The position numbers and the translations under genes were made by a program. The notes under the pieces are model-generated. The model had not been told where the DNA came from. It was given only the letters and a program-made list of their open reading frames with translations, and did not search any database. 64,000 nt of DNA from Actinokineospora inagensis DSM 44258 (GTDB lineage: Bacteria > Actinomycetota > Actinomycetes > Mycobacteriales > Pseudonocardiaceae), in NCBI RefSeq assembly GCF_000482865.1, contig NZ_AXWW01000031.1:34576-98575 (forward strand), in the 5' to 3' direction. This document shows, one piece after another, positions 33,462 to 41,000 of this stretch (within the stretch, counting starts at the first letter, position 1; every line of letters starts with the position of its first letter).

Positions 33462-33545
33462 ACCACCGCTTTCATCTGGCGCCCGAGGCCGGCGTCGCCG
33501 AAGGCGACCAGACCCAACCCCGAGCGCAGCGAGGTCCAGAGATCC
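33462..33545 (-). repeat. B block of module copy 2 (reverse orientation)
   Basis: It begins ACCACCGCTTTCATCTGGCG and contains GGCGTCGCCGAAGGCGACC, ending near the VOC stop. It matches copy 1's B block in reverse. Confidence 0.7.
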
Positions 33546-33974
33546 TCAACTCACACAAAACTCATTCCCCTGCGGATCCGCTAGAGTCACCCACCGAAAC
33601 GGCCCCTGATCCCCATCGTGAAGCTTGACCGCCCCCCGCGCGATCAACCCCTCCACCGCAGCAGCCACATTCTCCCTCCCCACCCACACATCCACATGTA
33701 CCCGGTTCTTCACCGTCTTCGCTTCAGGCACCCACTGAAACAACATCCGCCGCTTAACAGTCGGATGGTTGATCGCCGCCCCCGTCTTCCACACCAGCGC
33801 GCCATTGTGCGTTGTGGTGTCAGACTCACGAGCGTGACCTTCGGTCACCATTCTGCGGATGAACTCCTCGTCAGTGGGTTCCACCGCCCAGCCGAGGGTC
33901 TCGGCCCACCAGTCGGCGAGAGTGTGCGGGTCGCTGGAGTCGACCACGACCTGGAAGTCGTGCGGTGTGCTCAT
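33546..33974 (-). CDS. VOC-superfamily (glyoxalase/bleomycin-resistance-like) protein
   Basis: The 142-residue protein has the glyoxalase-fold layout: HDFQVVVDSSDPHTLADWWA, GWAVEPTDEEFIRRMV, LFQWVPEAKTVKNRVHVDVW and the closing WVTLADPQGNEFCVS, where D-P-x-G-N-E-F-C is typical of VOC proteins. Metal-ligand His and Glu positions are present in the first and last strands, but the substrate is unknown. Its stop lies at the edge of the repeat module. Confidence 0.85.
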   Translation of the reverse strand: MSTPHDFQVVVDSSDPHTLADWWAETLGWAVEPTDEEFIRRMVTEGHARESDTTTHNGALVWKTGAAINHPTVKRRMLFQWVPEAKTVKNRVHVDVWVGRENVAAAVEGLIARGAVKLHDGDQGPFRWVTLADPQGNEFCVS

Positions 33975-33983
33975 GCGGCCACC

Positions 33984-34478
33984 CTAGAGGCCATTCCGGA
34001 CGATTAGTGTCCGCTCACGGGCTCCCTGCGCGGTGAACCGGCACCGCACCGTGAACGCCCGCGGGCTCGGGCCGTTCGCCCGGAGGTAGGCCAACCGCGC
34101 CAACCCGTCGGCCGGGCTCGGGCGTTGGCCGACCCTGATCCACCACAGCGCCGTGGCCGGGAGCGGGACGCGCTCGAACCATTCCCTGCGGTGCCGGACG
34201 AATCGGCCGTGTTCGGCGCGGTAGGCGTAGTCGTGCAGCACCCGGTACGACTCCCACACCGAGATGTTCAGCGCCATCCGCTCGTCTCCGAGCAGGTCCG
34301 CGCCGTTGAGGCGGTCGCCCGGCGATGGCAGCCGCCACACGAATCCCGGCGCCGACTCGGCGAGCCGGTTGACCCGGCGCAGCACGCTGAGGAAGGTCGC
34401 CAGTCGTGGATCGTCCGGCGGTACCCGCAGTTTGGACACGTTGACCTGCGCGAGGTGGAACCGGCCCCCGATCAGCAT
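33984..34478 (-). CDS. DUF3291 domain protein
   Basis: The 164-residue protein starts at the ATG giving MLIGGRFHLAQVNVSKL, where the conserved part begins. It shows RLATFLSVLRRVNRLAESAP, GFVWRLPS, LNISVWESYRVLHDYAYRAE, HRREWFERV and ALWWIRVGQRPSPADGLARL. This order is that of DUF3291, a heme-degrading/ABM-like fold with no proven function. It is next to the VOC gene (9-bp gap) and probably co-transcribed with it. Confidence 0.85.
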   Translation of the reverse strand: MLIGGRFHLAQVNVSKLRVPPDDPRLATFLSVLRRVNRLAESAPGFVWRLPSPGDRLNGADLLGDERMALNISVWESYRVLHDYAYRAEHGRFVRHRREWFERVPLPATALWWIRVGQRPSPADGLARLAYLRANGPSPRAFTVRCRFTAQGARERTLIVRNGL

Positions 34479-34500
34479 GCGACCGAGGGTAACGGGGGTG

Positions 34501-35475
34501 TCACGAGTTGAGGGTGTGGCTCGGCAGCACACCGAACGCCGAGCGGTAGTAGCCGGTGAACCTACCGGCGTTGAAGAAACCCCACCGGGCGGCCACGGCC
34601 GTCACGGTGTCCGCCCCGGGCGAGGCGTTCACGAGTTCCCGGTGCGCGTGTTCGAGCCGGATCCGCCGCAGGTAGGCCAGGGGAGTGGTGTCGAGGTGGC
34701 GGCGGAACGCGAGCTGGACCGCCCGCACCGTCACCCTGGACGCGACGGCGACGTCGGCGAGTGAGATGTCGGTGCCCGCGTTCTCCTCGATGTAGGCGAT
34801 CGCGCGGCGCAGCGTCGGCGGGTACGCGTCGTGCCGGTCGGTTCCGGTTGGTTCGAGGACGGCGGTGCTCGGGAAGGTCGCCAGCGCGGTGGCGGCCAGC
34901 AACCGGGCCGCGTTCGCCAGCACCAGCGTCTCCGCGCCGGTGCCGAGCACGTCGTCGACCAGGAACTCCACCGTGCGCCGCCACCGCCGGGCGCCCACCT
35001 CGGTCAGCGGCCGGTACCCGGTGAACCGCGGCCGCCCGCTCGCCACCTCGCCCAGCAGCTCCGCCTCGAAGGTGACCGACCGCAGCTCGGCCAGCCAGGC
35101 CCGGGTCGCGAACCGCTCACCCGGCCGCGAGTGCACCAGTACGTCCCCGGGGGCGATCCGGTCGAACTCGGTGCCCAGGGTCCGCTCCGCGCGGCCGGCG
35201 TGCAGGTCGACGAACACCGGCCCGGTCGCCTCGGCGCTGTAGGCCAGGTCCAGTGGCAACCGCAGGTCGTCGATGGTGAACCGGCCGCCGCTGGCCCGCT
35301 GGTGGGCCAGCGTCCCGGCGCTGAGCCGGTCCACGGTCAGGTCGTGGTCGAGCGTCTCCACCAGGTACTGGTTCGCCCGGTCTGGGTCGTCGGTCTCGAA
35401 CCGGGTGATCCGGTCCGGCTGCCGCTCCTGCTCGGGAACGGCCGTTCGGGACATGGTCTCCATCGCCGTCTCCAT
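34501..35475 (-). CDS. AraC-family transcriptional regulator
   Basis: The 324-residue protein starts at ATG 35475; ATGs 4 and 7 codons later are alternatives. The N-terminal 200 residues form a sensing domain (FVDLHAGRAERTLGTEFDRI, GDVLVHSRPGERF). The C-terminal AraC DNA-binding domain is at about 220-320: LRRAIAYIEENAGTDISLAD, VAVASRVTVRAVQLAFRRH, PLAYLRRIRLEHAHRELV and the second motif VAARWGFFNAGRFTGYYRSA. It is divergent from the two-repeat protein gene at 35648 and may control that gene. Confidence 0.9.
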   Translation of the reverse strand: METAMETMSRTAVPEQERQPDRITRFETDDPDRANQYLVETLDHDLTVDRLSAGTLAHQRASGGRFTIDDLRLPLDLAYSAEATGPVFVDLHAGRAERTLGTEFDRIAPGDVLVHSRPGERFATRAWLAELRSVTFEAELLGEVASGRPRFTGYRPLTEVGARRWRRTVEFLVDDVLGTGAETLVLANAARLLAATALATFPSTAVLEPTGTDRHDAYPPTLRRAIAYIEENAGTDISLADVAVASRVTVRAVQLAFRRHLDTTPLAYLRRIRLEHAHRELVNASPGADTVTAVAARWGFFNAGRFTGYYRSAFGVLPSHTLNS

Positions 35476-35647
35476 CGCCCTGCCTTCCACCCTGGTTCCT
35501 TGCCGACTACCCCGTCCCGCCGCGCCCGAACCTGGCAACCGGCTGTGGAACCCATGAGTTGGCTGTGCGCGGCCGCCGTTCGCTCGGAAGGGCGAACCGG
35601 AGGCCGAACCCCCGGTGGCAAGCGAACCCCACCGCGAGGCAGGAAGC

Positions 35648-36418
35648 ATGACTGTGAGCACGATCTCGAGTGCGTCGAGCACCGCGCTGGCCCAACTCCA
35701 GCAGACCCAGCAGACCCAGGGCACCCACCGCCACGGCGAGATGCGCAAGGCGTTCGACGCCGCCGCCAAGACCCTCGGCATGTCGACCGACGACCTGCGC
35801 AGCGCGCTGCAGAGCGGTCAGAGCATGACCTCGCTGGCGCAGAGCAAGGGCATCAGCACCGACGCCCTCACCTCCGCCATCAGCGACGCGCTGACCAGCG
35901 CGGACTCCAGCCTGACCGCCGACAAGGCCAAGGAGATCGCCCAGCGCGTCGTCGCGGGCCCCGGCCAGGGCGGCCCGGGTGGTCCCGGCGGCGCGGGCGG
36001 GCCGGGTGGCCCGCCGCCCGGCGGCAAACCCGACTCGCGGATCGAGAGCGCCCTTTCGTCCGTCGCGGGCGCCCTCGGCATGTCCGACGACGACCTGAAG
36101 GACGCCCTCAGCTCCGGCCAGTCCCTCACCGACGTCGCCGCCGCCAACGGCATGGACGCCGACACCCTCAAGACCACCCTCACCACCGCCATCAGCAAGG
36201 CCGACTCGTCGCTGTCGTCGGACGCGGTCAGCGCGCTCGCCGACAAGATCATCCAGGGCCCGCCGAAGAAGGAGCAGGACAACCAGACCGACCGGCAGGG
36301 CTTCGACCTGTCCCAGCTCAGCAGCTCGCTGGACAGCTCGTCGATCAGCAAGCAACTGCTGAGCAGCGTGTACTCGCAGCAGTCGTCACAGTTGGCCGCC
36401 GCAGGCAGTTGGGCCTGA
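35648..36418 (+). CDS. Unrecognised protein with two 72-residue helical repeats and a Gly/Pro linker
   Basis: The 256-residue protein starts at ATG 35648. Repeat 1 (about 32-103) has LGMSTDDLRSALQSGQSM then SLAQSKGISTDALTSAI. Repeat 2 (about 132-203) has LGMSDDDLKDALSSGQSL then DVAAANGMDADTLKTTL. A Gly/Pro-rich linker (104-126) joins them. A Gln/Ser-rich tail follows. No signal peptide or membrane helix is visible. The LGMSxDDLxxAL-SGQSL-GxxxDxL pattern occurs in uncharacterised actinobacterial proteins. It is divergent from the AraC regulator. Confidence 0.75.
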   Translation: MTVSTISSASSTALAQLQQTQQTQGTHRHGEMRKAFDAAAKTLGMSTDDLRSALQSGQSMTSLAQSKGISTDALTSAISDALTSADSSLTADKAKEIAQRVVAGPGQGGPGGPGGAGGPGGPPPGGKPDSRIESALSSVAGALGMSDDDLKDALSSGQSLTDVAAANGMDADTLKTTLTTAISKADSSLSSDAVSALADKIIQGPPKKEQDNQTDRQGFDLSQLSSSLDSSSISKQLLSSVYSQQSSQLAAAGSWA

Positions 36419-36424
36419 CCCGCC

Positions 36425-36454
36425 CCGGCTCCCACCCGATCGGGTGGGAGCCGG
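36425..36454. terminator. Perfect 30-bp palindrome after the two-repeat protein gene
   Basis: CCGGCTCCCACCCGA (36425-36439) is directly followed by its reverse complement (to 36454) with no loop. It lies 6 bp after the stop and may act as a terminator, though a few central bases must unpair to form a hairpin. Confidence 0.65.
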
Positions 36455-36531
36455 TTAGGGTGTCCTCAGTCATGCCCCGCCGGTGCCCGCGCCACGCGTA
36501 GCATTCGGGGGACGTCGAGGGAGGACCACAA

Positions 36532-36864
36532 ATGGCGACATCACACGCCCGCGTCGCGACCGACCGCCCCGGCCGGTACGCCAAGCAGTTGGCGGCGCAC
36601 ATGGCCCGCAAGGTCGAGACCGAGTGGGACCCGGACACCGGCGTCGGTGAGCTCCGCTTCCCGTTTGGCACCTCGGCGCTGCGCGCCGAGCCCGACGCCC
36701 TGCTGCTCACCGTGGACGGCGCGCCCGAGGACCTGGAGCGCCTGGAGGCCGTGGTCGGCAAACACCTCGTCCGCTTCGGCGCCAAGGACGAGTTGGTGGT
36801 CGCCTGGACCCGCGACACGGGCACCCCCGGCACCGAGTGGCGCAACGACGAGGACCCCGCCTGA
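36532..36864 (+). CDS. DUF2218 domain protein
   Basis: The 110-residue protein starts at ATG after GGAGG. It has the DUF2218 pattern: HARVATDRPGRYAKQLAAHM, ARKVETEWDPDTGVGELRFP, FGTSALRAEPDALLLTVDG and LERLEAVVGKHLVRFGAKDE. Members often lie beside iron-siderophore genes, but none is visible here. The function is unknown. Confidence 0.88.
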   Translation: MATSHARVATDRPGRYAKQLAAHMARKVETEWDPDTGVGELRFPFGTSALRAEPDALLLTVDGAPEDLERLEAVVGKHLVRFGAKDELVVAWTRDTGTPGTEWRNDEDPA

Positions 36865-36928
36865 CCCCCGTCACCCACCCGGGTCGCCCCGCTCAAGCTC
36901 CGGTCACCCGACCGCCGATGACCCCCAC

Positions 36929-37801
36929 ATGGTCATCAAGCCGACCCTGGTCGCCCTCCTCCTGCTGCTCACCGCCTGCGCCCACCCGGTCCCCTTCGCG
37001 ACCGCGCCGCCACGCGCCCACGAGCCCGACCAAATCGGCTGCCTCACCACCCCCGTGACGTCGTCGCCGACCACGTCCACCACCGCCGCAGCCCCGTTGT
37101 CCCTGCGCACCGCCCCCACTTTGGGCGTGTCGCTCCAGGGCAGCCCCGCCGTCTGGACCGAGATCCAACGGGAACTCGCGACGTACGAGAAGTCGGACTA
37201 CCAGCACGTCACCACGGTCAACCGCTCCACAGGCACCTACATCGTCGACTGCTCAGGCTGGGGCAACGTCCTGCTCCGCACCGCCTCCTGCGCCGCCTAC
37301 GCCGACCTCGTCGCCTCGGCCAACAACACCCGAGGCACCACCTTCACCGCGTCCTGCGACCTCGGCGCAGGCCAAATAGAACACGGCCCCTACGCGGTGG
37401 ACTGGGCCCACATGCTCTCGTCAATCCCCCCGGGCACCCCCAACGCCCACTGGTCCCGCCTGACCTCCGTCGCCACCCTCACCCCCGGCGACGTCATCAC
37501 CTACGCCCTCGGCCCCAACGCCACCGACACCGGCCACGTAATGTTCTGCGCAGGCCACCCCACCCAAACCTCCCCCACCGAATGGACCGTCCCCATCGCC
37601 GACTCAACAGCCAGCGAACACGGCCCAACCGACACCCGCCACAACAACCCGAAAAACATCAACGGCACAGGAATCGGCACCTCGTCACTGACCCTCATCA
37701 CCGATACCAACGGCACCCCAACCCCCCAATTCCGCTGGTACCCGACTGACCCAAACATTGATACCGTTCCAGCCCCCGTTCTCCTGGGTCACCTGAACTA
37801 A
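36929..37801 (+). CDS. Lipoprotein with a possible NlpC/P60- or CHAP-like cysteine-peptidase domain
   Basis: The 290-residue protein starts MVIKPTLVALLLLLTAC, a lipoprotein signal with the lipobox Cys at 17. A Thr/Ser/Pro linker follows. The C-terminal domain (about 80-290) begins QHVTTVNRSTGTYIVDCSGW and later GDVITYALGPNATDTGHVMF. The DCSGW/GHVM pair with G-D-V is the Cys and His pattern of papain-like NlpC/P60 and CHAP domains, so a peptidoglycan-type amidase role is possible. The third catalytic residue is not clear. No strong Shine-Dalgarno is visible. The 3' part has many A- and C-ending codons. Confidence 0.65.
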   Translation: MVIKPTLVALLLLLTACAHPVPFATAPPRAHEPDQIGCLTTPVTSSPTTSTTAAAPLSLRTAPTLGVSLQGSPAVWTEIQRELATYEKSDYQHVTTVNRSTGTYIVDCSGWGNVLLRTASCAAYADLVASANNTRGTTFTASCDLGAGQIEHGPYAVDWAHMLSSIPPGTPNAHWSRLTSVATLTPGDVITYALGPNATDTGHVMFCAGHPTQTSPTEWTVPIADSTASEHGPTDTRHNNPKNINGTGIGTSSLTLITDTNGTPTPQFRWYPTDPNIDTVPAPVLLGHLN

Positions 37802-37849
37802 CCCTCTCGCACCCGCCCACCCACCCACCGGAAATCGCCATCGAGACTA

Positions 37850-37974
37850 CGCCGCGAAACCCACACCTCATCGACGAAGTGCCACACCCACACCCCCCTC
37901 CCAAAAAAACCCACGCCCTATCGACGAAGGCCGCCAGCCTGCGCCGCGCGCCTCGGGACCCGCCGACACCAACT
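37850..37974 (-). repeat. D block of module copy 3 (reverse orientation)
   Basis: Decaying units with ATCGACGAAG at about 37870 and 37920 are separated by CCACACCCACACCCCCCTCC and A-rich runs. They end GCGCCTCGGGACCCGCC just before the palindrome. Confidence 0.6.
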
Positions 37975-38122
37975 GCCCGTTGTGGTGGAGTTGTTTTGTT
38001 TGGGGGGGGCGGTGGCCTAAGCCGGCGGGCGGGTAAGGCCACGCTTTCCAGTGGCCCCGCCTTTTTGCCTTACCCAGGCCACCGCTAGGGGCCCCAAACA
38101 AAACAACTTCACCACAACGGGC
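37975..38122 (-). repeat. 148-bp palindromic element, copy 3 (reverse orientation)
   Basis: The same length and arms as the other copies. Left arm 37975-38005, right arm 38092-38122, one mismatch (GTGGTGGAG). The apex reads CCACGCTTTCCAGTGGCCCC, so it points opposite to copy 4, 269 bp away. Confidence 0.85.
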
Positions 38123-38207
38123 ACCACCGCTTTTATCTGGCGCCCGGGGCCGGCGTCGCCGCCAGGCGACAAGGCCGAATCTCGAGGCGCAGCCGAGGCC
38201 TGGAGTC
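38123..38207 (-). repeat. B block of module copy 3 (reverse orientation)
   Basis: Begins ACCACCGCTTTTATCTGGCG and contains GCGTCGCCGCCAGGCGAC. It mirrors the B block at 38304-38390. Confidence 0.7.
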
Positions 38208-38249
38208 CCTGTGTGGGCTCGTCGGGCCAGGACTGTCGGTGGGCTCGTC

Positions 38250-38290
38250 TAGGCTGTGTATTCAGGGGCTCAAGTCTAGGTTGATCATGG
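38250..38290 (+). repeat. 41-nt A box, copy 4
   Basis: TAGGCTGTGTATTCAGGGGC then GTTGATCATGG, at the centre between the two head-to-head modules. Same strand as the copies at 4.5 kb. The stretch 38208-38249 holds GTCGG-rich spacer sequence. Confidence 0.7.
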
Positions 38291-38303
38291 TTCGAGTGCT
38301 CAC

Positions 38304-38390
38304 AGAGGGCACTGAGCCTCGCTTCGCTCGGGTTTCGGCCTTGTCGCCTGGCGGCGACGCCGGCCCCGGGCGCCAGATTAAAACGGTAGT
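38304..38390 (+). repeat. B block of module copy 4
   Basis: Begins GAGGGCACTGAGCCTCGC and contains GTCGCCTGGCGGCGACGCC, the same order as copy 1. Confidence 0.7.
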
Positions 38391-38538
38391 GCCCGTTGTG
38401 GTGAAGTTGTTTTGTTTGGGGCCCCTAGCGGTAGCCTGGGTAAGGCTAAAAGGCGGGGCCACTGGAAAGCGTGGCCTTACCCGCCAGCCGGCTTAGGCCA
38501 CCGCTCCCCCCAAACAAAACAACTCCACCACAACGGGC
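38391..38538 (+). repeat. 148-bp palindromic element, copy 4
   Basis: The arms are 38391-38421 and 38508-38538. The right arm has one mismatch (CTCCACC). It is nearly identical to copy 1 through the interior and apex (GGGGCCACTGGAAAGC) and lies in the same orientation. Confidence 0.85.
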
Positions 38539-38665
38539 AGTTGGTGTCGGCGGGTCCCGAGGCGCGCGGGGCAGGCGTGGGACTTCGTCGATATGGGGGA
38601 GGTCTCTATTTTTTTTGGGGGGGGGGCGGTGTGGGTGTGGCGCTTCGTCGATGAGGGGTAGGGGT
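38539..38665 (+). repeat. D block of module copy 4
   Basis: Units with CTTCGTCGATATGGGGG (near 38584) and CTTCGTCGATGAGGGG (near 38643). Between them is a homopolymer tract of eight T then ten G (about 38609-38626). The rest of the gap to pobA (to 38721) shows only G/T-rich sequence. Confidence 0.6.
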
Positions 38666-38721
38666 TCTTAGGCGGGCGGTGCAAGAATGTGGCGGTGTGG
38701 CGGTGTGATTCTGGGGTGTTG

Positions 38722-39867
38722 TTAGAGTGGGGTGGTGCCGGTGTAGTTTTCGGCTAGGGATTGGGTGGTGGGGGGTGAGGTGGTGGTGTGGTGGAGGTGG
38801 GAGAGTTGGAGTTGGGTTTCGAATTCCGTTTGGTCTGGTGAGATGTGCAGCATGGTTGTCATGGTGTTGGAGAAGTGTTGGGCTCGCCAGATTCTGCGGA
38901 GGCAGGTCTCCGTGTAAGCGTCCAGGAGTTCGGGGGAGCCGGTTTGAGACAGGTGGGTGAAGGCTTCGGCTAGGACGGTCACATCGTGGGCGGCGAGGTT
39001 GAGGCCTTTGGCGCCGGTTGGGGGGACGATGTGGGCGGCGTCGCCTGCTAGGAAGAGGGGGCCTTGTTGCATTGACTGGCGGACGGAGGCTCGCATGGGG
39101 AGGACTGATTTGGCGGTGATGCGGCCTTCGTTGGGGGTGTGGGGGGTGAGGCGGGTGGTGAGTTCGGACCAGATTCGGTCGTCTGGCCATGTGTCGGGGG
39201 TGGTGCCGTTGGGGACCTGCAGGTACAGGCGGCTGATGGTGGGGGAGCGCATGCTGGCCAGGGCGAAGCCGTGGCGGGAGTGGGCGTAGACGAGTTCGTG
39301 GTGCACGGGGGGTGCGTCGACGAGGATGCCGAGCCAGGAGTAGGGGAAGGAGCGGGAGAGGACCGGGGCGGGGACCAGGTCGCGGGTCACTCCGTGGAAG
39401 CCGTCGCAGCCGACGATGTAGTCGCACGAGAAGGTGTGGGGTTGGCCGTCGTGGCGGTAGTGGATCATGGGTGGGTCGAGGGTGATCGACTGGACTTCGG
39501 CTTCGAACAGCAGTGGCAGGTCGTCGGCGAGGCGGAGGGCGATGAGGTCTTTGACGACCTCGGTTTGGGCGTAGATCCAGACCCGGGCGCCGGTGAGTTC
39601 GACGAAGTCGACCCGGTGTGCGGCGCCGTCGTAGACGAGGTCGATGCCGTCGTGGGGGATGCCGAGTCGGTCGAGGCGGTCGGCGGCGCCCGCGGCGCGG
39701 AGGGTGTTGACGGTGCCCTGTTCGAGGATTCCGGCGCGTTGGCGTTGTTCGACGTAGTCGCGGTCGCGGTTCTCGAACACCACGCTGTCGATCCCGGCGC
39801 GGTGCAGCAGGCGGCCCAAGAGGAGACCGGCCGGGCCCGCGCCGACGATGCCCACGGTGAAACTCAT
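38722..39867 (-). CDS. pobA: 4-hydroxybenzoate 3-monooxygenase
   Basis: The 381-residue FAD enzyme starts at the ATGA overlap with pcaL. It has the FAD dinucleotide motif VGIVGAGPAGLLLGRLL, the DG motif IVGCDGFHGVTRD and the GD motif PLFLAGDAAHIVPPTGAKG. QRQRAGILEQGTVNTLRAAG is typical of PobA. It should oxidise 4-hydroxybenzoate with NAD(P)H and O2 to protocatechuate, the substrate of the enzymes encoded upstream. It is the last gene of the leftward pca operon. The 3' end has many A- and C-ending codons and lies next to a repeat module. Confidence 0.93.
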   Translation of the reverse strand: MSFTVGIVGAGPAGLLLGRLLHRAGIDSVVFENRDRDYVEQRQRAGILEQGTVNTLRAAGAADRLDRLGIPHDGIDLVYDGAAHRVDFVELTGARVWIYAQTEVVKDLIALRLADDLPLLFEAEVQSITLDPPMIHYRHDGQPHTFSCDYIVGCDGFHGVTRDLVPAPVLSRSFPYSWLGILVDAPPVHHELVYAHSRHGFALASMRSPTISRLYLQVPNGTTPDTWPDDRIWSELTTRLTPHTPNEGRITAKSVLPMRASVRQSMQQGPLFLAGDAAHIVPPTGAKGLNLAAHDVTVLAEAFTHLSQTGSPELLDAYTETCLRRIWRAQHFSNTMTTMLHISPDQTEFETQLQLSHLHHTTTSPPTTQSLAENYTGTTPL

Positions 39868-41000
39868 CCGAGAACTTCTTGCGCCACAGCGAAAGCACGG
39901 TTGGCGGCGGGCACTCCACAGTAGATCGCGGACTGCAGCAGGACCTCGCCGATCTCCTCGCGGGTGAGGCCGTTGCGCAGCGCGGCCCGGACGTGCATGG
40001 CGAGTTCTTCGAAGTGGCCGTGGGCGATCAGCGCGGTCAGGGTGACGCAACTGCGGGTGCGCCGGTCCAGTCCGGGGCGGGTCCAGATCTCGCCCCAGGC
40101 GTAGCGGGTGATCAGGTCCTGGAAGTCGGCGGTGAAGGCGGTGGTCTTGGCGACCGCGCGGTCGACGTGGTCGTCGCCGAGGACTTCGCGGCGCACGCGC
40201 ATGCCCGCGTCGGGGGTGCCGTCGCTGGGGAGGTGGCCGCCGGGGAGGTGGTGGCGCAGCGCGGCGGACACCGCGGTGGGTTGGTCGACGACGGTCAGGT
40301 GCCCGCCCCCGTTGATCTCCACGAGGTTCGCGGGCCGGATGCCGTCGGCGAGTTCGCGGGCGTGCGCGGGCGGGGTGGCCGGGTCCTGGCGGCCCGCGAT
40401 GATCAGGGTGGGCGTGTCGATCTCGTCGAGCCGGGCGCGGATGTCGTATGTGGACAGTGCGTCGCAGCAGGCGGCGTAGCCCGCCGGGTCGACGGTGACC
40501 AGGTCGCTGATCAACCGCTCGCCCAGCGGGGACGCCGGGGAGTCCGGGTTGGCGAACCAGCGGCCGACGGTGGAGGCGACCAGGGACATCGTGCCCTCCG
40601 CCCGCACGGTCGCCGCGCGGTCGCGCCAGGTCTTGGGGTCGCCGAACCGGGCCGACGAGCAGATCATCGCCAGGGAGAGCACGCGGTCGGGCTCGCGCAG
40701 CGCCATGACCGCACCGGTGGCGCCCGCGATGGAGACGCCCGCGTAGTGGAACGTCGACCAGCCAAGGGAATCGGCCAGGGCGAGCACCGAGGTGGCGATG
40801 TCGTCGACGGTGGCCCCGGCGGGGAGCGGGGGAGCGCCGTTGTGGCCGGGGAGGTCGTAGCGGCACACGCGGAACCGGTCGACGAGGGTGGGCAGCACCG
40901 CGTCCCACACCGCGGTCGAGGTACCCACCGACGGGCCGAGCAGCAGCGGGGGCGCCCCGGCGGGGCCGTCCATGCGGTGGTTCAGCTCAACGGAGGTCAA
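39864..41000 (-). CDS. pcaL: 3-oxoadipate enol-lactonase/4-carboxymuconolactone decarboxylase fusion
   Basis: The 378-residue fusion starts at TTG (14-nt overlap with pcaG); an ATG eight codons later is the alternative. Residues 1-255 are the PcaD alpha/beta-hydrolase: VCRYDLPGHNGAPPLP, the nucleophile elbow HYAGVSIAGATG, LIIAGRQDPATPP and the His in NGGGHLTVVDQP. Residues 258-378 are the PcaC decarboxylase: MRVRREVLGDDHVDRAV, then RTRSCVTLTALIAHGHFEEL and EIGEVLLQSAIYCGVPAANR. It catalyses two successive steps. Fused PcaL is common in actinobacteria. Confidence 0.95.
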   Translation of the reverse strand: MTSVELNHRMDGPAGAPPLLLGPSVGTSTAVWDAVLPTLVDRFRVCRYDLPGHNGAPPLPAGATVDDIATSVLALADSLGWSTFHYAGVSIAGATGAVMALREPDRVLSLAMICSSARFGDPKTWRDRAATVRAEGTMSLVASTVGRWFANPDSPASPLGERLISDLVTVDPAGYAACCDALSTYDIRARLDEIDTPTLIIAGRQDPATPPAHARELADGIRPANLVEINGGGHLTVVDQPTAVSAALRHHLPGGHLPSDGTPDAGMRVRREVLGDDHVDRAVAKTTAFTADFQDLITRYAWGEIWTRPGLDRRTRSCVTLTALIAHGHFEELAMHVRAALRNGLTREEIGEVLLQSAIYCGVPAANRAFAVAQEVLG

